Source: an uncultured bacterium (GTDB taxonomy: Bacteria > Elusimicrobiota > Elusimicrobia > Elusimicrobiales > Elusimicrobiaceae). Taken from it: a DNA stretch of 64,000 nt. The notes below the pieces were generated by a model, which was not told where the DNA came from, did not search any database, and saw only the letters and a list, made by a program, of their open reading frames with translations. This document shows positions 55,572 to 64,000 of the stretch, in pieces; the stretch's first letter is position 1, and the number at the start of each line of letters is the position of its first letter. The stretch lies in assembly GCA_949291515.1 (NCBI GenBank), contig CASEVY010000007.1, positions 1 to 64,000 on the forward strand. The letters run 5' to 3'. A program made the translations under genes and the position numbers.

Positions 55572-56441
55572 ATGAGAAAAGCATTAGGCAAAGGATTAGA
55601 CGCACTGTTAAGCGGCGCCGTAGAAGAAAATAACGAAAATTCGGCAACGGGGGGTGTACAAAAAATACTGCTTGACAAAATTATCCCCAACAGATACCAG
55701 CCCCGAAAAACCTTTAATGAAGAATCTTTACAAGGTCTTGCCGAATCTATTAAACAACATGGCCTTACGCAACCGGTAGTAGTAGTTTATGACGCAGGTA
55801 TGGATAAATACGAACTGGTAGTGGGTGAAAGGCGATTCCGCGCTTCCCAGCTGGCCGGATTTACGGAAATAGATTGTATCGTACACGCCAAACTGGACGA
55901 TAAACAAATGTGCGCCCTAGCACTTATAGAAAACATTCAAAGGGAAGACCTAAACCCCATAGAAACCGCTTTGGGATACAAAAGCCTTATGCAGAAGTTT
56001 ATGATATCACAAACGGAATTGGGGGAATACTGCGGCAAGTCAAAAGCCGCCGTTTCAAACTCGCTGAGGCTGCTTAACCTGGAGCCTGAAATACAGGAAT
56101 CCATAAAAAACGGAGAAATAAGCGAAGGGCACGGCAGGGCTTTGCTTATGATTGCGGATAACAAAAAGAGAGAAATATTATTTAAAAAGATATTATCCTC
56201 GAAGATGTCCGTGCGCCAGGCTGAAGAGGCAGCCAAAAACGCTTCTTCAGAAGAGGTTAAAACCAAACCTCAAAAAACTCCTGATACTCTCGCTTTTGAA
56301 GCCTCTTTACAGGAGGCGCTGGGGACAAAAGTCGAACTTAAATACGGCTCAAAACCAAGTAAAGGGAAGCTGATTTTGCATTACAATTCCTTAGAAGAAT
56401 TGGAGCAAATATCCCAAAGACTCAAAAATAAAATGTTATAA
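55572..56441 (+). CDS. parB: Chromosome-partition protein ParB (Spo0J)
   Basis: The 289-residue protein has the N-terminal CTP-binding ParB/Srx domain (IIPNRYQPRKTFNEESLQGLAESIKQHGLTQPVVV, then GERRFRAS at 85-92), the DNA-binding HTH (SQTELGEYCGKSKAAVSNSLRLL) that recognises parS, and a C-terminal dimerisation domain. It should bind the four parS-type sites in this locus and spread. A terminator follows. Confidence 0.96.
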   Translation: MRKALGKGLDALLSGAVEENNENSATGGVQKILLDKIIPNRYQPRKTFNEESLQGLAESIKQHGLTQPVVVVYDAGMDKYELVVGERRFRASQLAGFTEIDCIVHAKLDDKQMCALALIENIQREDLNPIETALGYKSLMQKFMISQTELGEYCGKSKAAVSNSLRLLNLEPEIQESIKNGEISEGHGRALLMIADNKKREILFKKILSSKMSVRQAEEAAKNASSEEVKTKPQKTPDTLAFEASLQEALGTKVELKYGSKPSKGKLILHYNSLEELEQISQRLKNKML

Positions 56442-56456
56442 ATAATAATCCTCCGC

Positions 56457-56488
56457 AAACACGGCCTTAAAAAAGGCCGTGTTTTTTT
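56457..56488 (+). terminator. Terminator of parAB
   Basis: AAACACGGCCTT and AAGGCCGTGTTT form a 12-bp stem with an AAAA loop followed by TTTTTT. Confidence 0.9.
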
Positions 56489-56637
56489 GTTCCCTTCAAA
56501 ACTGCCGCATTTTATTTATGCAAAGAAACTCTATTTAAATGCGGGTAAATCAATGATGAACATTTAACGCCAAATCTAACTTTAAAGTTAAAAAAGAAAT
56601 TTTAAAAAGGTTTATAAAAAAATCAAAATTTGAATTT

Positions 56638-56653
56638 GTTTTCATGTGAAAAC
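56638..56653 (+). other. parS-type centromere site 4
   Basis: An exact copy of GTTTTCATGTGAAAAC in the same orientation as the other three, located 197 bp after the parB stop. Confidence 0.8.
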
Positions 56654-56960
56654 GAAATTTTCTAAAAAAACACGCCTTTTTCATCACTTTTCAACATTCT
56701 CTCCGTCGAAGAATATTAAAAACCTTTAATTTTGGCTTTAGCCGCCATTTTGTTCCCAAAACGAATCAATGGGGCAGAGGCCATAGAAAAAATCAAATAA
56801 GGGCCATTATTGGATAAAATCGATTGTTTTAAGCCTTTTCAACTTGTTAAATTGCGGATTTTAAAGAACTTTTAACAAATATGTTAGGCGCACTAACTTT
56901 TTGGGGCAGAAATAATCAAAATAACAATTAAGCGCTTAAACCGCGGATCATAGTGAGTTT

Positions 56961-56999
56961 TAAAAAATAAAAAAGAGGACGTCTTTTGTGACATCCTCT
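56961..56999 (-). terminator. Terminator of the agmatinase operon
   Basis: On the minus strand AGAGGATGTC and GACGTCCTCT form a 10-bp stem (one G-T pair) with loop ACAAAA, followed by a T-rich tail. It lies 45 nt after the speB stop. Confidence 0.82.
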
Positions 57000-57043
57000 C
57001 TTAATTAAAAACATTAAGAAAACAATTTTCTTAATTTTTAAAA

Positions 57044-57928
57044 CTATTTATTTTTTTTGCTTACCGTCAAGTATCCCATAAGGCGGTAAACCATTTTGGA
57101 AACATTAAACTCCGATATGTGACTGCCTTTTATCGGCGCCGTTTCCACGACGTCAATAGCGACTATCTTTTTATTCATGCAAACGGCCTTAAACAGCGCC
57201 ATCGCGTCATACCAAGTAAATCCGCCGGGCTGAGGCGTACCAGTACCAGGTACTACCGATGGGTCAAAACCGTCTACGTCTATCGTGATATAAACCAAAT
57301 CGCTAAGGCTTTTTAAAACCTTGGGAGTAAGTTTCTTTATATCAAGATTATCATGCATAAAATACGTAGTCACATTTCCGCTGTTGACGTTTTGCTTCTC
57401 CTCGCTGCCGACGGAACGTATTCCCACCTGTACAACCTTTACTTCTTTCGACGCGGGATATAAAGCACATGCGTGAGAACGTTTGTCGCCAAAATAAGAT
57501 TCCCTTAAATCGGCGTGTGCATCGAAGTGGAGAACCGAAAGTTTCTTGCCGTATTTTCTTATATACGGCGCTATCAAAGCCTGGGAAATGGAATGTTCTC
57601 CGCCCAGATAAAACGGGAAGGCTTTATGCTTGGAGATATAATTCTCCACATATTTTTCTATGCGGTCAAAAACCGCTTTCTCGCTTCCTTTGCAATTTAT
57701 GGGGGGGAGAGTATGTATACCCTGCTTGTAAGTTTCTATACCGAGTTCCTCGTCCCAAAATTCTATTTGGGGCGAAGCCTCAATAATAGCGGCGGGGCCC
57801 AACTTCGTCCCGCCGCCATAAGAAACCGTACGCTCATAAGGTACAGATATTACTGCAAAGCGGCTCTCTTCTAGGGAAGGCTGGCCGTCTTCCACCGCAA
57901 GAAAATGCGTCGCGTGTTCAGGATGCAT
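57044..57928 (-). CDS. speB: Agmatinase
   Basis: The 294-residue ureohydrolase converts agmatine to putrescine and urea. The manganese-binding motifs LGGEHSIS, HFDAHADLRESY and ITIDVDGFDPSVVPGTGTPQPGG are complete. The reading frame is open further upstream inside the preceding gene, but the ATG at 57928 is chosen because AAGG precedes it, it falls 2 nt after the decarboxylase stop, and it opens MHPEHATHFL in the family manner. The pairing with arginine decarboxylase supports agmatinase over arginase or other ureohydrolases. Confidence 0.93.
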   Translation of the reverse strand: MHPEHATHFLAVEDGQPSLEESRFAVISVPYERTVSYGGGTKLGPAAIIEASPQIEFWDEELGIETYKQGIHTLPPINCKGSEKAVFDRIEKYVENYISKHKAFPFYLGGEHSISQALIAPYIRKYGKKLSVLHFDAHADLRESYFGDKRSHACALYPASKEVKVVQVGIRSVGSEEKQNVNSGNVTTYFMHDNLDIKKLTPKVLKSLSDLVYITIDVDGFDPSVVPGTGTPQPGGFTWYDAMALFKAVCMNKKIVAIDVVETAPIKGSHISEFNVSKMVYRLMGYLTVSKKNK

Positions 57929-57930
57929 AA

Positions 57931-58482
57931 TTACCTTACGAATACCGCCGCCGCTACTACAGTCGTCCATAAACCGTCGACGCATATCGCCGATTGGGTT
58001 ATGTTCGTACTCTTTACGATTTTACCGCTCATCTTCCAGATTTCTTCTTTCTGGTTCCAAGTGGTGTTATTGTCAAACTCTATGCCTAAGGTCGTCGAAA
58101 GCATCATCGCGGCCAAGTCTTCGGCGTAATCGCCCGCTTTTTGATCGGCCTCGCCGAAGCTGTGATGCTCGGATATATATCCGTGCGTATTTTTATCCTT
58201 CGGAATAGCCAAACCCACCGAAGCGGATATCAAGCGCCTGTTTTCGTTGCTGGTGTTCCTGCTGATTACGCAGTGAAGTATCTGCCCGGCGTGTAAATGC
58301 TCCAGCCCTTTGCTGACTGAAACCACTTTACATTTCGGCGGGAAAATACTTGATACCGGCACCAAGTTGAATTTAGCTATTTTCGCGTCTCTAAGAGCTT
58401 CTTCAAAGCTCGCGAGTTTTTCTTTATGTCTGCCTACACCTTTAGTAAGGAATATCTCCCTTGGAACAAATGGTTCGTACAT
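57931..58482 (-). CDS. pdaD: Pyruvoyl-dependent arginine decarboxylase
   Basis: The 183-residue proenzyme decarboxylates arginine to agmatine. Self-cleavage at S44/S45 in LVPVSSIFP creates the pyruvoyl group, matching the archaeal enzyme (S52/S53). Other family blocks are GRHKEKLASFEEALRDA and HGYISEHHSFGEADQKAGDYAEDLA. The start at 58482 follows AGAGAGAATAAAAA, a purine-rich site. It forms a two-gene operon with speB. Confidence 0.93.
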   Translation of the reverse strand: MYEPFVPREIFLTKGVGRHKEKLASFEEALRDAKIAKFNLVPVSSIFPPKCKVVSVSKGLEHLHAGQILHCVISRNTSNENRRLISASVGLAIPKDKNTHGYISEHHSFGEADQKAGDYAEDLAAMMLSTTLGIEFDNNTTWNQKEEIWKMSGKIVKSTNITQSAICVDGLWTTVVAAAVFVR

Positions 58483-58583
58483 TTTTTATTCTCTCTGTTA
58501 AGTGATATTACCCTGAAAACAGGGGCATTATTTTTATAAAATAAATTATAACAAAAAATATAATGTAAGTGTAAAGGATTATT

Positions 58584-60632
58584 ATGAACAAAATTTTGTT
58601 TCTTACCGCTTTGCTTTTTACGACGGTGAATTTACACGCTGCGGAGGGTGATATGCCTTATAATATGTTCAATGAAAACGGAGTCTTGCATTTCGATTAT
58701 AAAGCGGAGGATTTGGCCCCGCGCGAAAAAGCCGCCAGAGCACAACTCGAAAAAGATTTGCAAGCCATTATAAATATAGACAAAAAAGACAGAACTTTCG
58801 AAAATACTTATCTCGCCTATGATAAAGCCTTCGACGCATATTCCGATTCGCTCGGACAGGCCGGCTTCTTGGCTTATGTATCGCAGGACGAAAAACTAAG
58901 AAACGCGGCCCTCGCACTCGAGCAAGAAGTAAGCAATTACCTTATAGAAGTCGCAACCCGCCGCGATATTTATCAGGCGTTTAAAGATTACGCCGACACC
59001 AATCCCCAACTCGGCCCGATAGAAGCCAAAATGCTTAAAGACACTATGATAGGTTTTAAGAAAAGCGGTCTTACCCTTAACGACAAAGATTTGGAAATTT
59101 TTAAGGAATTAAACAAACAAAAAGCCAAAAATTCGATAGAGTTTTCCAAAAATATCCGAGAATATAAAGACAGCCTCGAAGTAACAAAGGAACAACTCGA
59201 CGGTATGGGCGAAGATTATATCAACAAACTAAACAAAACGCCCGACGGGAAATATATCGTCACGCTGGATTATCCGGATTATGTCCCCTTTATGCTCAAC
59301 GCCAAAGACGAAGACGCGCGCAAAGCCCTGGAGTTTAAATATTCAAGACGCGGCGGAAAAGAGAATATAAAACTCTTTGAAGATACTCTTGCCTTAAGAT
59401 ACCAAACTGCGAAATTGCTCGGCTATAAAAACCACGCCGAAAACCGCCTCGACACCAGAATGGCAAAAACGCCGGAAAACGTCGAAAAATTCCTAAAAGA
59501 CTTGGAAAAGAAATTAAGAAAACTCGCCAAAGCCGAGGAAAAAGAACTCCTTAAATTTAAAGAAGAAAAAACCGGCGTAAAGGCTGAAGGCTTCCACGCT
59601 TGGGATAGCGGATACTGGACAAATCTGCACAAAAAAGAATATTATGACGTCGATCAGGAAAAGATAAAAGAATATTTCCAAACCGATATCGTAATAGCCA
59701 ATATGTTCGAGATTTTCGGAAATCTCTTCGGCGTCAAATTTGAACCGGCAGATATTCCGACCTGGCATAAAGACGTCAAAAGCTATAAAGTACTTGACAC
59801 CCAAGACGGCCATATTATCGGCTACATCTATATGGATTTGTACCCCAGAGACGGCAAATACAAACACGCCGCCTGTTTTGATTTGGTCGACGGAGAATTA
59901 AAAGACGACGGAACCTATCAGCAGCCCTTTACCGCCATCGTTGCCAATTTAAACCCGCCGAGCAAAGACGCGCCCTCGCTGCTCAAACACGACGAGGTGG
60001 AAACTCTCTTCCACGAGTTCGGGCACGTCCTGCATAATGTTTTGACCAAGGCCAAATACTCCTCCATTTCTGGTACTTCCGTCAGCAGGGATTTTGTGGA
60101 AGTGCCTTCCCAAATACTTGAAAATTGGGCTTGGGATCCTTCCGTAATAAAAAAGATGTCGAAGCATTACAAAACGGGCCAGCCGCTCGACGACGAAACA
60201 ATAAACAAAATGATAGCGTCTAAAAATCATTTCTCGGGAAGTTTCTACATAAGGCAGAACTTCCTCGCGCAAATCGATATGCTGTATCATACCGCGACTA
60301 AACCCGTAGACTCAACCAAAATGTGGGAGAAATACTCAAAGAAAATAAGAATGATACCGATGACCAAAGACACTTATCCGCAAGCCAGCTTCGACCACCT
60401 TATGGGCGGTTACGACGCGGGCTATTACGGTTATCTGTGGGCGGAAGTAATAGCTTTGGATTTCTTCTCAGAGTTCCAAAAACAAGGACTGTTCAACCCG
60501 GAAATCGGCAAAAAGTTCCGTAAGGAAATTTTGGAGCCGGGCGGCAGTTACGAGGAAGAAACACTCGTCAAAAACTTCCTCGGCAGGGAAGTTTCCAACG
60601 AGCCTTTCCTTAAAAACATAGGCTTAAAATAA
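58584..60632 (+). CDS. M3-family zinc peptidase (oligopeptidase/peptidyl-dipeptidase), secreted
   Basis: The 682-residue enzyme has a signal peptide (MNKILFLTALLFTTVNLHA) and a thimet-type fold. The zinc motif HEFGH is at 477-481 with a downstream helix, preceded by LLKHDEVETLFHE and followed by SRDFVEVPSQILENW and HLMGGYDAGYYGYLWAEVIALDFFSEFQ, which are Dcp/oligopeptidase A-type blocks. It cleaves short peptides, probably in the periplasm. Oligoendopeptidase versus dipeptidyl carboxypeptidase cannot be decided by eye. It is divergent from the arginine decarboxylase operon and monocistronic. Confidence 0.92.
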   Translation: MNKILFLTALLFTTVNLHAAEGDMPYNMFNENGVLHFDYKAEDLAPREKAARAQLEKDLQAIINIDKKDRTFENTYLAYDKAFDAYSDSLGQAGFLAYVSQDEKLRNAALALEQEVSNYLIEVATRRDIYQAFKDYADTNPQLGPIEAKMLKDTMIGFKKSGLTLNDKDLEIFKELNKQKAKNSIEFSKNIREYKDSLEVTKEQLDGMGEDYINKLNKTPDGKYIVTLDYPDYVPFMLNAKDEDARKALEFKYSRRGGKENIKLFEDTLALRYQTAKLLGYKNHAENRLDTRMAKTPENVEKFLKDLEKKLRKLAKAEEKELLKFKEEKTGVKAEGFHAWDSGYWTNLHKKEYYDVDQEKIKEYFQTDIVIANMFEIFGNLFGVKFEPADIPTWHKDVKSYKVLDTQDGHIIGYIYMDLYPRDGKYKHAACFDLVDGELKDDGTYQQPFTAIVANLNPPSKDAPSLLKHDEVETLFHEFGHVLHNVLTKAKYSSISGTSVSRDFVEVPSQILENWAWDPSVIKKMSKHYKTGQPLDDETINKMIASKNHFSGSFYIRQNFLAQIDMLYHTATKPVDSTKMWEKYSKKIRMIPMTKDTYPQASFDHLMGGYDAGYYGYLWAEVIALDFFSEFQKQGLFNPEIGKKFRKEILEPGGSYEEETLVKNFLGREVSNEPFLKNIGLK

Positions 60633-60644
60633 CAGTTTTAAAAC

Positions 60645-60678
60645 AAAAAAGGGGGGATAAATATCCTCCCTTTTTTTA
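60645..60678 (+). terminator. Terminator after the M3 peptidase gene
   Basis: GGGGGGATA and TATCCTCCC form a stem (one G-T pair) with an AA centre, with an A tract before and seven T after. Confidence 0.85.
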
Positions 60679-61027
60679 TAACCTTTGCAATTTGACATTT
60701 TCCTTATTTTAAAAACAGAAAGCTAGTAAAAACTTTTTTCGGAGGGTGCCCATCGACAGAAAATTCCTGTTTGGCAATTTTTCAATTTCCTAAAATTATC
60801 CCTCTTCCAAAATAACCTGTAAACTTTTAAATATTTCCGCGCTATACCTGCAGCGGCACAAAATATTATTTTATTTTTACAAGATAAACCTCAACAGATT
60901 TTAGGCGAATTGGCAGGCAGGCCGACAAAGCGTATTATCTTTATTTTCCAAATCCGCCGTATTGCCGCTTGCAGAAAAACCTATCCTTTCAGAATTGCGC
61001 GCGGTAGCAAAGTCTTTTCCTAGACGG

Positions 61028-61057
61028 AAAAAGCCCCCGCTTTGACGGGGGCTTTTT
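61028..61057 (-). terminator. Terminator of the oxidative-stress operon
   Basis: AAAAAGCCCCCG and CGGGGGCTTTTT form a 12-bp inverted repeat around CTTTGA. It lies 21 nt after the rubredoxin stop. Confidence 0.88.
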
Positions 61058-61078
61058 ATCGTTTGTATCACGCTTAAA

Positions 61079-61234
61079 TTACTGAGCCGAGAATTGATCC
61101 TTCCCTACCCCGCATACCGGGCAAACCCAAGTTTCCGGCAAGTCGGCCCATTTCGTGCCCGCCGCTATACCGTTTGCCGGATCGCCGACTTCCTCGTCGT
61201 ATACATATCCGCATACATTGCACACGTATTTCAT
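61079..61234 (-). CDS. Rubredoxin
   Basis: A 51-residue one-iron electron carrier reads [19 protein letters not shown], then the central part, then [18 protein letters not shown]. The four iron-ligand cysteines are in two C-x2-C-G pairs (5/8 and 38/41). It passes electrons from NAD(P)H to the flavodiiron protein, desulfoferrodoxin and rubrerythrin. It overlaps the flavin-reductase gene by ATGA and is the last gene of the operon. Confidence 0.96.
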   Translation of the reverse strand: MKYVCNVCGYVYDEEVGDPANGIAAGTKWADLPETWVCPVCGVGKDQFSAQ

Positions 61235-61758
61235 TTTACTCCTCCTTGATATTCTTTAAAAGTAGTGGCGCCTTTGGGCGTTTTGCCCTTAAGCACCGTT
61301 TGATAATAATCGTAAGTCAAAGGTTTGCACAAATCGCAAAGGACTTCCGCTTCTTTTATCGGACCGATAAACATTGTATGAGTGCCTAAATCTATACTCT
61401 GTTTTACCTCAACCGACAGAACCGCCAAAGTGTTTTCCGTAACTACGGGCAAACCCTCTCCGTTTACTTTATATTGCACTTTGGAGAACTTATCGAAGTC
61501 CCTCCCGCTTCTGAAACCGAAAATGCCTATAAACGGCATTTGAGCCGTTTCCATAAGCGGCTGAACGCATAACTTCTTAGACGACATTATATAATCGTGC
61601 GTAAGAGAGTTCTTGTTTAAAGCCACAGCAAGCTGCTCCGGCTCCGCCGTTACTTGAAAGACGGAATTGGCTATAAGACCGTTAAACTTCCCGTCTTTCT
61701 CGCCGCTGACGATAAACAGTCCGTAAGATAAATCCGACAAGGCTTTGGGGTCTATCAT
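61231..61758 (-). CDS. Flavin reductase-like (flavoredoxin-type) FMN protein
   Basis: The 175-residue protein belongs to the flavin-reductase-like FMN-binding superfamily: [31 protein letters not shown] at the N-terminus, [13 protein letters not shown]-type region, [14 protein letters not shown], and [15 protein letters not shown]. In sulfate reducers and clostridia such proteins pair with flavodiiron enzymes or rubredoxin. It sits between fprA and rubredoxin with 1-nt and 4-nt overlaps, indicating a shared electron-transfer chain. Confidence 0.85.
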   Translation of the reverse strand: MIDPKALSDLSYGLFIVSGEKDGKFNGLIANSVFQVTAEPEQLAVALNKNSLTHDYIMSSKKLCVQPLMETAQMPFIGIFGFRSGRDFDKFSKVQYKVNGEGLPVVTENTLAVLSVEVKQSIDLGTHTMFIGPIKEAEVLCDLCKPLTYDYYQTVLKGKTPKGATTFKEYQGGVK

Positions 61759-62954
61759 TATTTATTGTTCTCCAATACTTTTTTGCCGACGGCCATACCG
61801 AGGGCGAAACATTCTTTCATTTTTTCTTCCGTCGGGACGAATCTGCTCTTTACGGTGGGTGCGGCTATTTCGATATTGAGCTTTTCTTTCATAATCGTTT
61901 CAAGCTCGTTTAAAGCACCGTCGCTCCAACCGTAGGAGCCGAACGCCGCGCCGACCAAATTCTGTTTTTTCAAGCCTTTGAAATAGGTTATCAAATCGCC
62001 TAAAGAAGGATACAACTCCTGATTTAATACGGGCGAACCCAGCACCAAACCAGCGCTGTCCAACAGTTCCGTGGCGGCGTCGCTTCTGTGCGCGGCGTGC
62101 AAAGACATCTGTTTTACTTCCACGCCCGCCGCTATCAAACCGTCGGTTACGGAAGCGGCCATCTTCTCCGTGCTGCCCCACATAGTATCGTATATTACCA
62201 ATACTTTATTTTTGTTCTTCTGCGCCGCAAATTCCGCGTACATATTTATTATCTTTGAAGGGTCTTTGCGCCATATCGGGCCGTGGTCCGGGCAGATTAT
62301 GCTCGGTTTTATGCCCAATTTGGTTACCTGCCCCAAAAAGGCCGTCACTATCTTGGAATAGGGCAATATGATATTGGCGTAATATTTTTTGGCTTCATAG
62401 AGCCACTCCTTTTCGCAGACCTCATCGTCAAAACGTTTGCAGCTGGCATAATGCATACCGAAAATATCGTTGCAGAAAAGAACATTTTCTTTCTTTAAAA
62501 GGCATATCATACTGTCCGGCCAATGCAGCATTCTGGATTCTATAAAAGTCAAACTGTCGCCGCCCAGGTCTATACTGCCGCCGTTTGCTATGGCTTCCAC
62601 CGGCAGATCTTCACCTAAATGGGCCTTCAAATTAGCCGTACCCATTACTGATGCGTACACGTGTTCCGGCGCCATATCGGCTATCGCCATTTTTAAAGAA
62701 CCGCTGTGGTCCAGCTCCGCGTGATTGGATATGATTATGTCGATTTTCTTAGGATCTATAACGCTTTTTATCCTTGAAAGCATTTCGTGGTAGAACTCTT
62801 TCTTGACGGTGTCTATAAGCGTTACTTTATCGTCCAATATCAAAAAAGCGTTGTACGTAGTGCCTTTATTAGTCGAATATCCGTGGAAATCCCTAACATT
62901 CCAATCTATCGCGCCTACCCAATATATCTTTTCCGTAACTTTTATCGCCTGCAT
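61758..62954 (-). CDS. Flavodiiron protein (A-type oxygen or NO reductase)
   Basis: The 398-residue protein joins a beta-lactamase-like diiron domain to a flavodoxin domain. The iron ligands are visible as H78, E80, D82, H83, H144 and D163, plus the later histidine in CPDHGPIWR. The FMN loop is VIYDTMWGSTEKMA. It reduces O2 to water, or NO, with electrons from rubredoxin. Lengths and motifs match FprA/ROO. It overlaps the flavin-reductase gene by TAATG. Confidence 0.95.
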   Translation of the reverse strand: MQAIKVTEKIYWVGAIDWNVRDFHGYSTNKGTTYNAFLILDDKVTLIDTVKKEFYHEMLSRIKSVIDPKKIDIIISNHAELDHSGSLKMAIADMAPEHVYASVMGTANLKAHLGEDLPVEAIANGGSIDLGGDSLTFIESRMLHWPDSMICLLKKENVLFCNDIFGMHYASCKRFDDEVCEKEWLYEAKKYYANIILPYSKIVTAFLGQVTKLGIKPSIICPDHGPIWRKDPSKIINMYAEFAAQKNKNKVLVIYDTMWGSTEKMAASVTDGLIAAGVEVKQMSLHAAHRSDAATELLDSAGLVLGSPVLNQELYPSLGDLITYFKGLKKQNLVGAAFGSYGWSDGALNELETIMKEKLNIEIAAPTVKSRFVPTEEKMKECFALGMAVGKKVLENNK

Positions 62955-62978
62955 ATTCCCTATCCCTTATATTCTTGA

Positions 62979-63362
62979 TTATTTCTTCTCGGCCGACCAC
63001 AACCCGTGCAGATTGCAGTATTCTCTTGCTTTTACCACGCGGCCGTTAAAACTGAATTTAGCTTCCGGCTTGTCGCCCGGTTTTAAATATTTGCGCCCGA
63101 TTTTCCCGTCGTCCGTAATCACTTCTATGAATTCTATATAATGCTCCGCCAGCATCGGGTGCGCCGCGGAACCTACTTTAACCAAAATACCGTCTTCTAC
63201 ATATTCTATCACTGGAACGTGTTTTTCCAAAGCGCCGTCGCTGCTGCCTTCTTTCATTTTAATCATCGGCTTGCCGCAGCATACCAACTCGCCGCCGCCG
63301 ACATGAACCACTTCCACGATATTGCCGCACACCGGGCATTTATATACTTCGTTCAATTCCAT
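62979..63362 (-). CDS. dfx: Desulfoferrodoxin (two-iron superoxide reductase)
   Basis: The 127-residue protein has an N-terminal desulforedoxin domain with C9, C12, C28 and C29 and a C-terminal superoxide reductase centre with H48, H68, H74, C116 and H119 ([25 protein letters not shown]). It reduces superoxide to peroxide in the cytoplasm without oxygen release. The gene starts 1 nt after tpx stops, and fprA follows. Confidence 0.96.
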   Translation of the reverse strand: MELNEVYKCPVCGNIVEVVHVGGGELVCCGKPMIKMKEGSSDGALEKHVPVIEYVEDGILVKVGSAAHPMLAEHYIEFIEVITDDGKIGRKYLKPGDKPEAKFSFNGRVVKAREYCNLHGLWSAEKK

Positions 63363-63363
63363 A

Positions 63364-63879
63364 TTATTCCCCCTTAATTAAATCGTTAACTTTATCCAAA
63401 ACGGCTTTATAATCAGGTTCGTTTGACACTTCCTCTACAAATTGGATATATCTTATCACGCCTTGCGCGTCTATTATAAATACGGCGCGAGTAAGCAGAC
63501 ACAACCCTTTTATAAAAACCCCGTAATCTTTGGAAAAAGAAGTGTTTTTATAATCGGAAAGGGTCTGTACGTTTTTTATACCCTGCGCGGCGCACCATCT
63601 GCTTTGCGCGAAAGGCAAATCGCGGCTGACAGTAAGCACTTTAACCTTATCGCCGAGTTTTCCCGCCTCTTGATTAAAGCGAGCGGTTTCCAAAGAACAT
63701 GTTGGCGTATCAAGAGAAGGAACCGTAGATAAAATAACGATGCGTCCCTTAAAGTCTTTAAGGGACACATCGCTTAAATCATTGGCGCTGAGCGTAAAAT
63801 CAGGCGCTGCGAAACCGATTTTAAGTTCTTCGCCGCATAAAGAGAATTTATTCCCGTTAAGGGTTATTTCTCTTGCCAT
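63364..63879 (-). CDS. tpx: Thiol peroxidase (peroxiredoxin)
   Basis: The 171-residue Tpx-type peroxiredoxin has the peroxidatic C61 in PSLDTPTCS and resolving C96 in SRWCAAQG, as in atypical two-cysteine Tpx. It removes peroxide produced by desulfoferrodoxin and flavodiiron protein. The start is the ATG at 63879, 5 nt after the rubrerythrin stop. An upstream in-frame start four codons earlier would overlap it. It lies between the rubrerythrin and dfx genes. Confidence 0.94.
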   Translation of the reverse strand: MAREITLNGNKFSLCGEELKIGFAAPDFTLSANDLSDVSLKDFKGRIVILSTVPSLDTPTCSLETARFNQEAGKLGDKVKVLTVSRDLPFAQSRWCAAQGIKNVQTLSDYKNTSFSKDYGVFIKGLCLLTRAVFIIDAQGVIRYIQFVEEVSNEPDYKAVLDKVNDLIKGE

Positions 63880-63884
63880 ATTAT

Positions 63885-64000
63885 TTACCAATTCTCGCAG
63901 AGAAGCTCAAAATAAGCCTGGGCGTGCGCGCAAGCGGGGCATTTTTCCGGCGCTTCCTTGCCTTCGTGCAGGTATCCGCAGTTCATACATCTCCATACAA
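63885..64000 (-). CDS. rbr: Rubrerythrin, C-terminal part (cut by window edge)
   Basis: The last 38 codons on the minus strand read VWRCMNCGYLHEGKEAPEKC, then PACAHAQAYFELLCENW, a rubredoxin-like zinc/iron domain with C-x2-C pairs. This is the C-terminus of rubrerythrin, a peroxide reductase. The diiron four-helix domain lies beyond the window. It is the first visible gene of the oxidative-stress operon. Confidence 0.9.
   Translation of the reverse strand, partial: VWRCMNCGYLHEGKEAPEKCPACAHAQAYFELLCENW

Larger units (their letters stand above)
56489..57043. other. Long AT-rich region with parS site 4
   Basis: The 555-bp stretch has no ORF of substance. It contains one parS-type site at 56638-56653 and a minus-strand terminator near 56974-56999. 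It is strongly AT-rich with several A/T runs. I looked for clustered DnaA boxes (TTATNCACA) and did not find any, so I do not call an origin here. Confidence 0.7.
60633..61078. other. Intergenic region between M3 peptidase and rubredoxin
   Basis: This 446-bp region holds two terminators (60645-60678 and 61028-61057). The 350 bp between them are AT-rich with scattered GC patches, and I found no ORF, RNA fold or repeat that I can support. Confidence 0.65.

Noticed and set aside
56489-57043. Replication origin next to parAB
   Set aside because: The AT-richness and parS sites fit the neighbourhood of an origin, but no cluster of DnaA boxes, no dnaA or rpmH gene and no strand switch in gene direction support it.

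Overview
This window is a chromosomal segment of a Gram-negative, meso-diaminopimelate-type, probably anaerobic bacterium. The evidence is outer-membrane machinery (TolC-like channel, RND pump, lipoproteins, beta-barrel), an LPS heptose epimerase, a MurE with the DNPR motif, and an oxygen/ROS defence operon typical of anaerobes (rubrerythrin, thiol peroxidase, desulfoferrodoxin, flavodiiron protein, rubredoxin). The mix fits a gut-associated member of Elusimicrobiota, but that is an inference from gene content and is not proven. There are no insertion sequences, prophage genes or CRISPR arrays. Almost all of the window is compact operons with ATGA or TAATG overlaps.

Layout. 1-530: tRNA-Cys, tRNA-Gly and tRNA-Thr lead into the start of tuf. 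535-2254: galM, then a roughly 384-nt stand-alone structured RNA gene of no family I recognise. 2278-8400: tetR, outer-membrane factor, adaptor and RND pump as one operon with a visible promoter/operator. 8521-13046: mtnP and glyA, divergent from a deoxyhypusine-synthase-like gene, a beta-barrel gene and a DoxX-like gene. 13129-17130: gpmA and two tandem secreted metzincin-like metalloproteases with duplicated, apparently leaderless promoters. 17175-28071: dnaX-recR-comEC, marC, tRNA-Val, uvrB-birA, a receiver protein, tilS, a Yip1-like membrane protein and sppA. 28171-38758: lysine/DAP genes (dapA, ACT-less lysC, asd, dapB), a divergent Mur ligase, an ECF sigma/anti-sigma pair, a thioredoxin-DsbD fusion, a DUF2400 protein, then murE-murD. 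39030-41213: tRNA-Gly and small genes. 41429-48896: a complete F-type ATP synthase operon with the heptose epimerase hldD between atpA and atpG. 48934-53595: a TreT-like glycosyltransferase divergent from a GH13 enzyme, a GT8 glycosyltransferase and lepB. 53872-56653: the parAB partition locus with four copies of a variant parS site, all in one orientation, and an AT-rich grpB-like gene. 57044-60632: agmatinase and pyruvoyl arginine decarboxylase (putrescine synthesis), then an M3 peptidase. 61079-64000: the oxidative-stress operon.

How the genes fit together. The DAP genes supply the MurE substrate. Arginine decarboxylase and agmatinase make putrescine, while the deoxyhypusine-synthase-like enzyme and mtnP point to onward polyamine chemistry. 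The TreT/GH13/GT8 genes suggest small-glucan or compatible-solute metabolism. parABS suggests that oriC may be near, but no dnaA gene or DnaA-box cluster is visible. The strongest candidates for undescribed biology are the RNA at 1741-2124, the paired proteases with an HExxH-x5-D ligand set and leaderless promoters, and the centre-asymmetric parS array.
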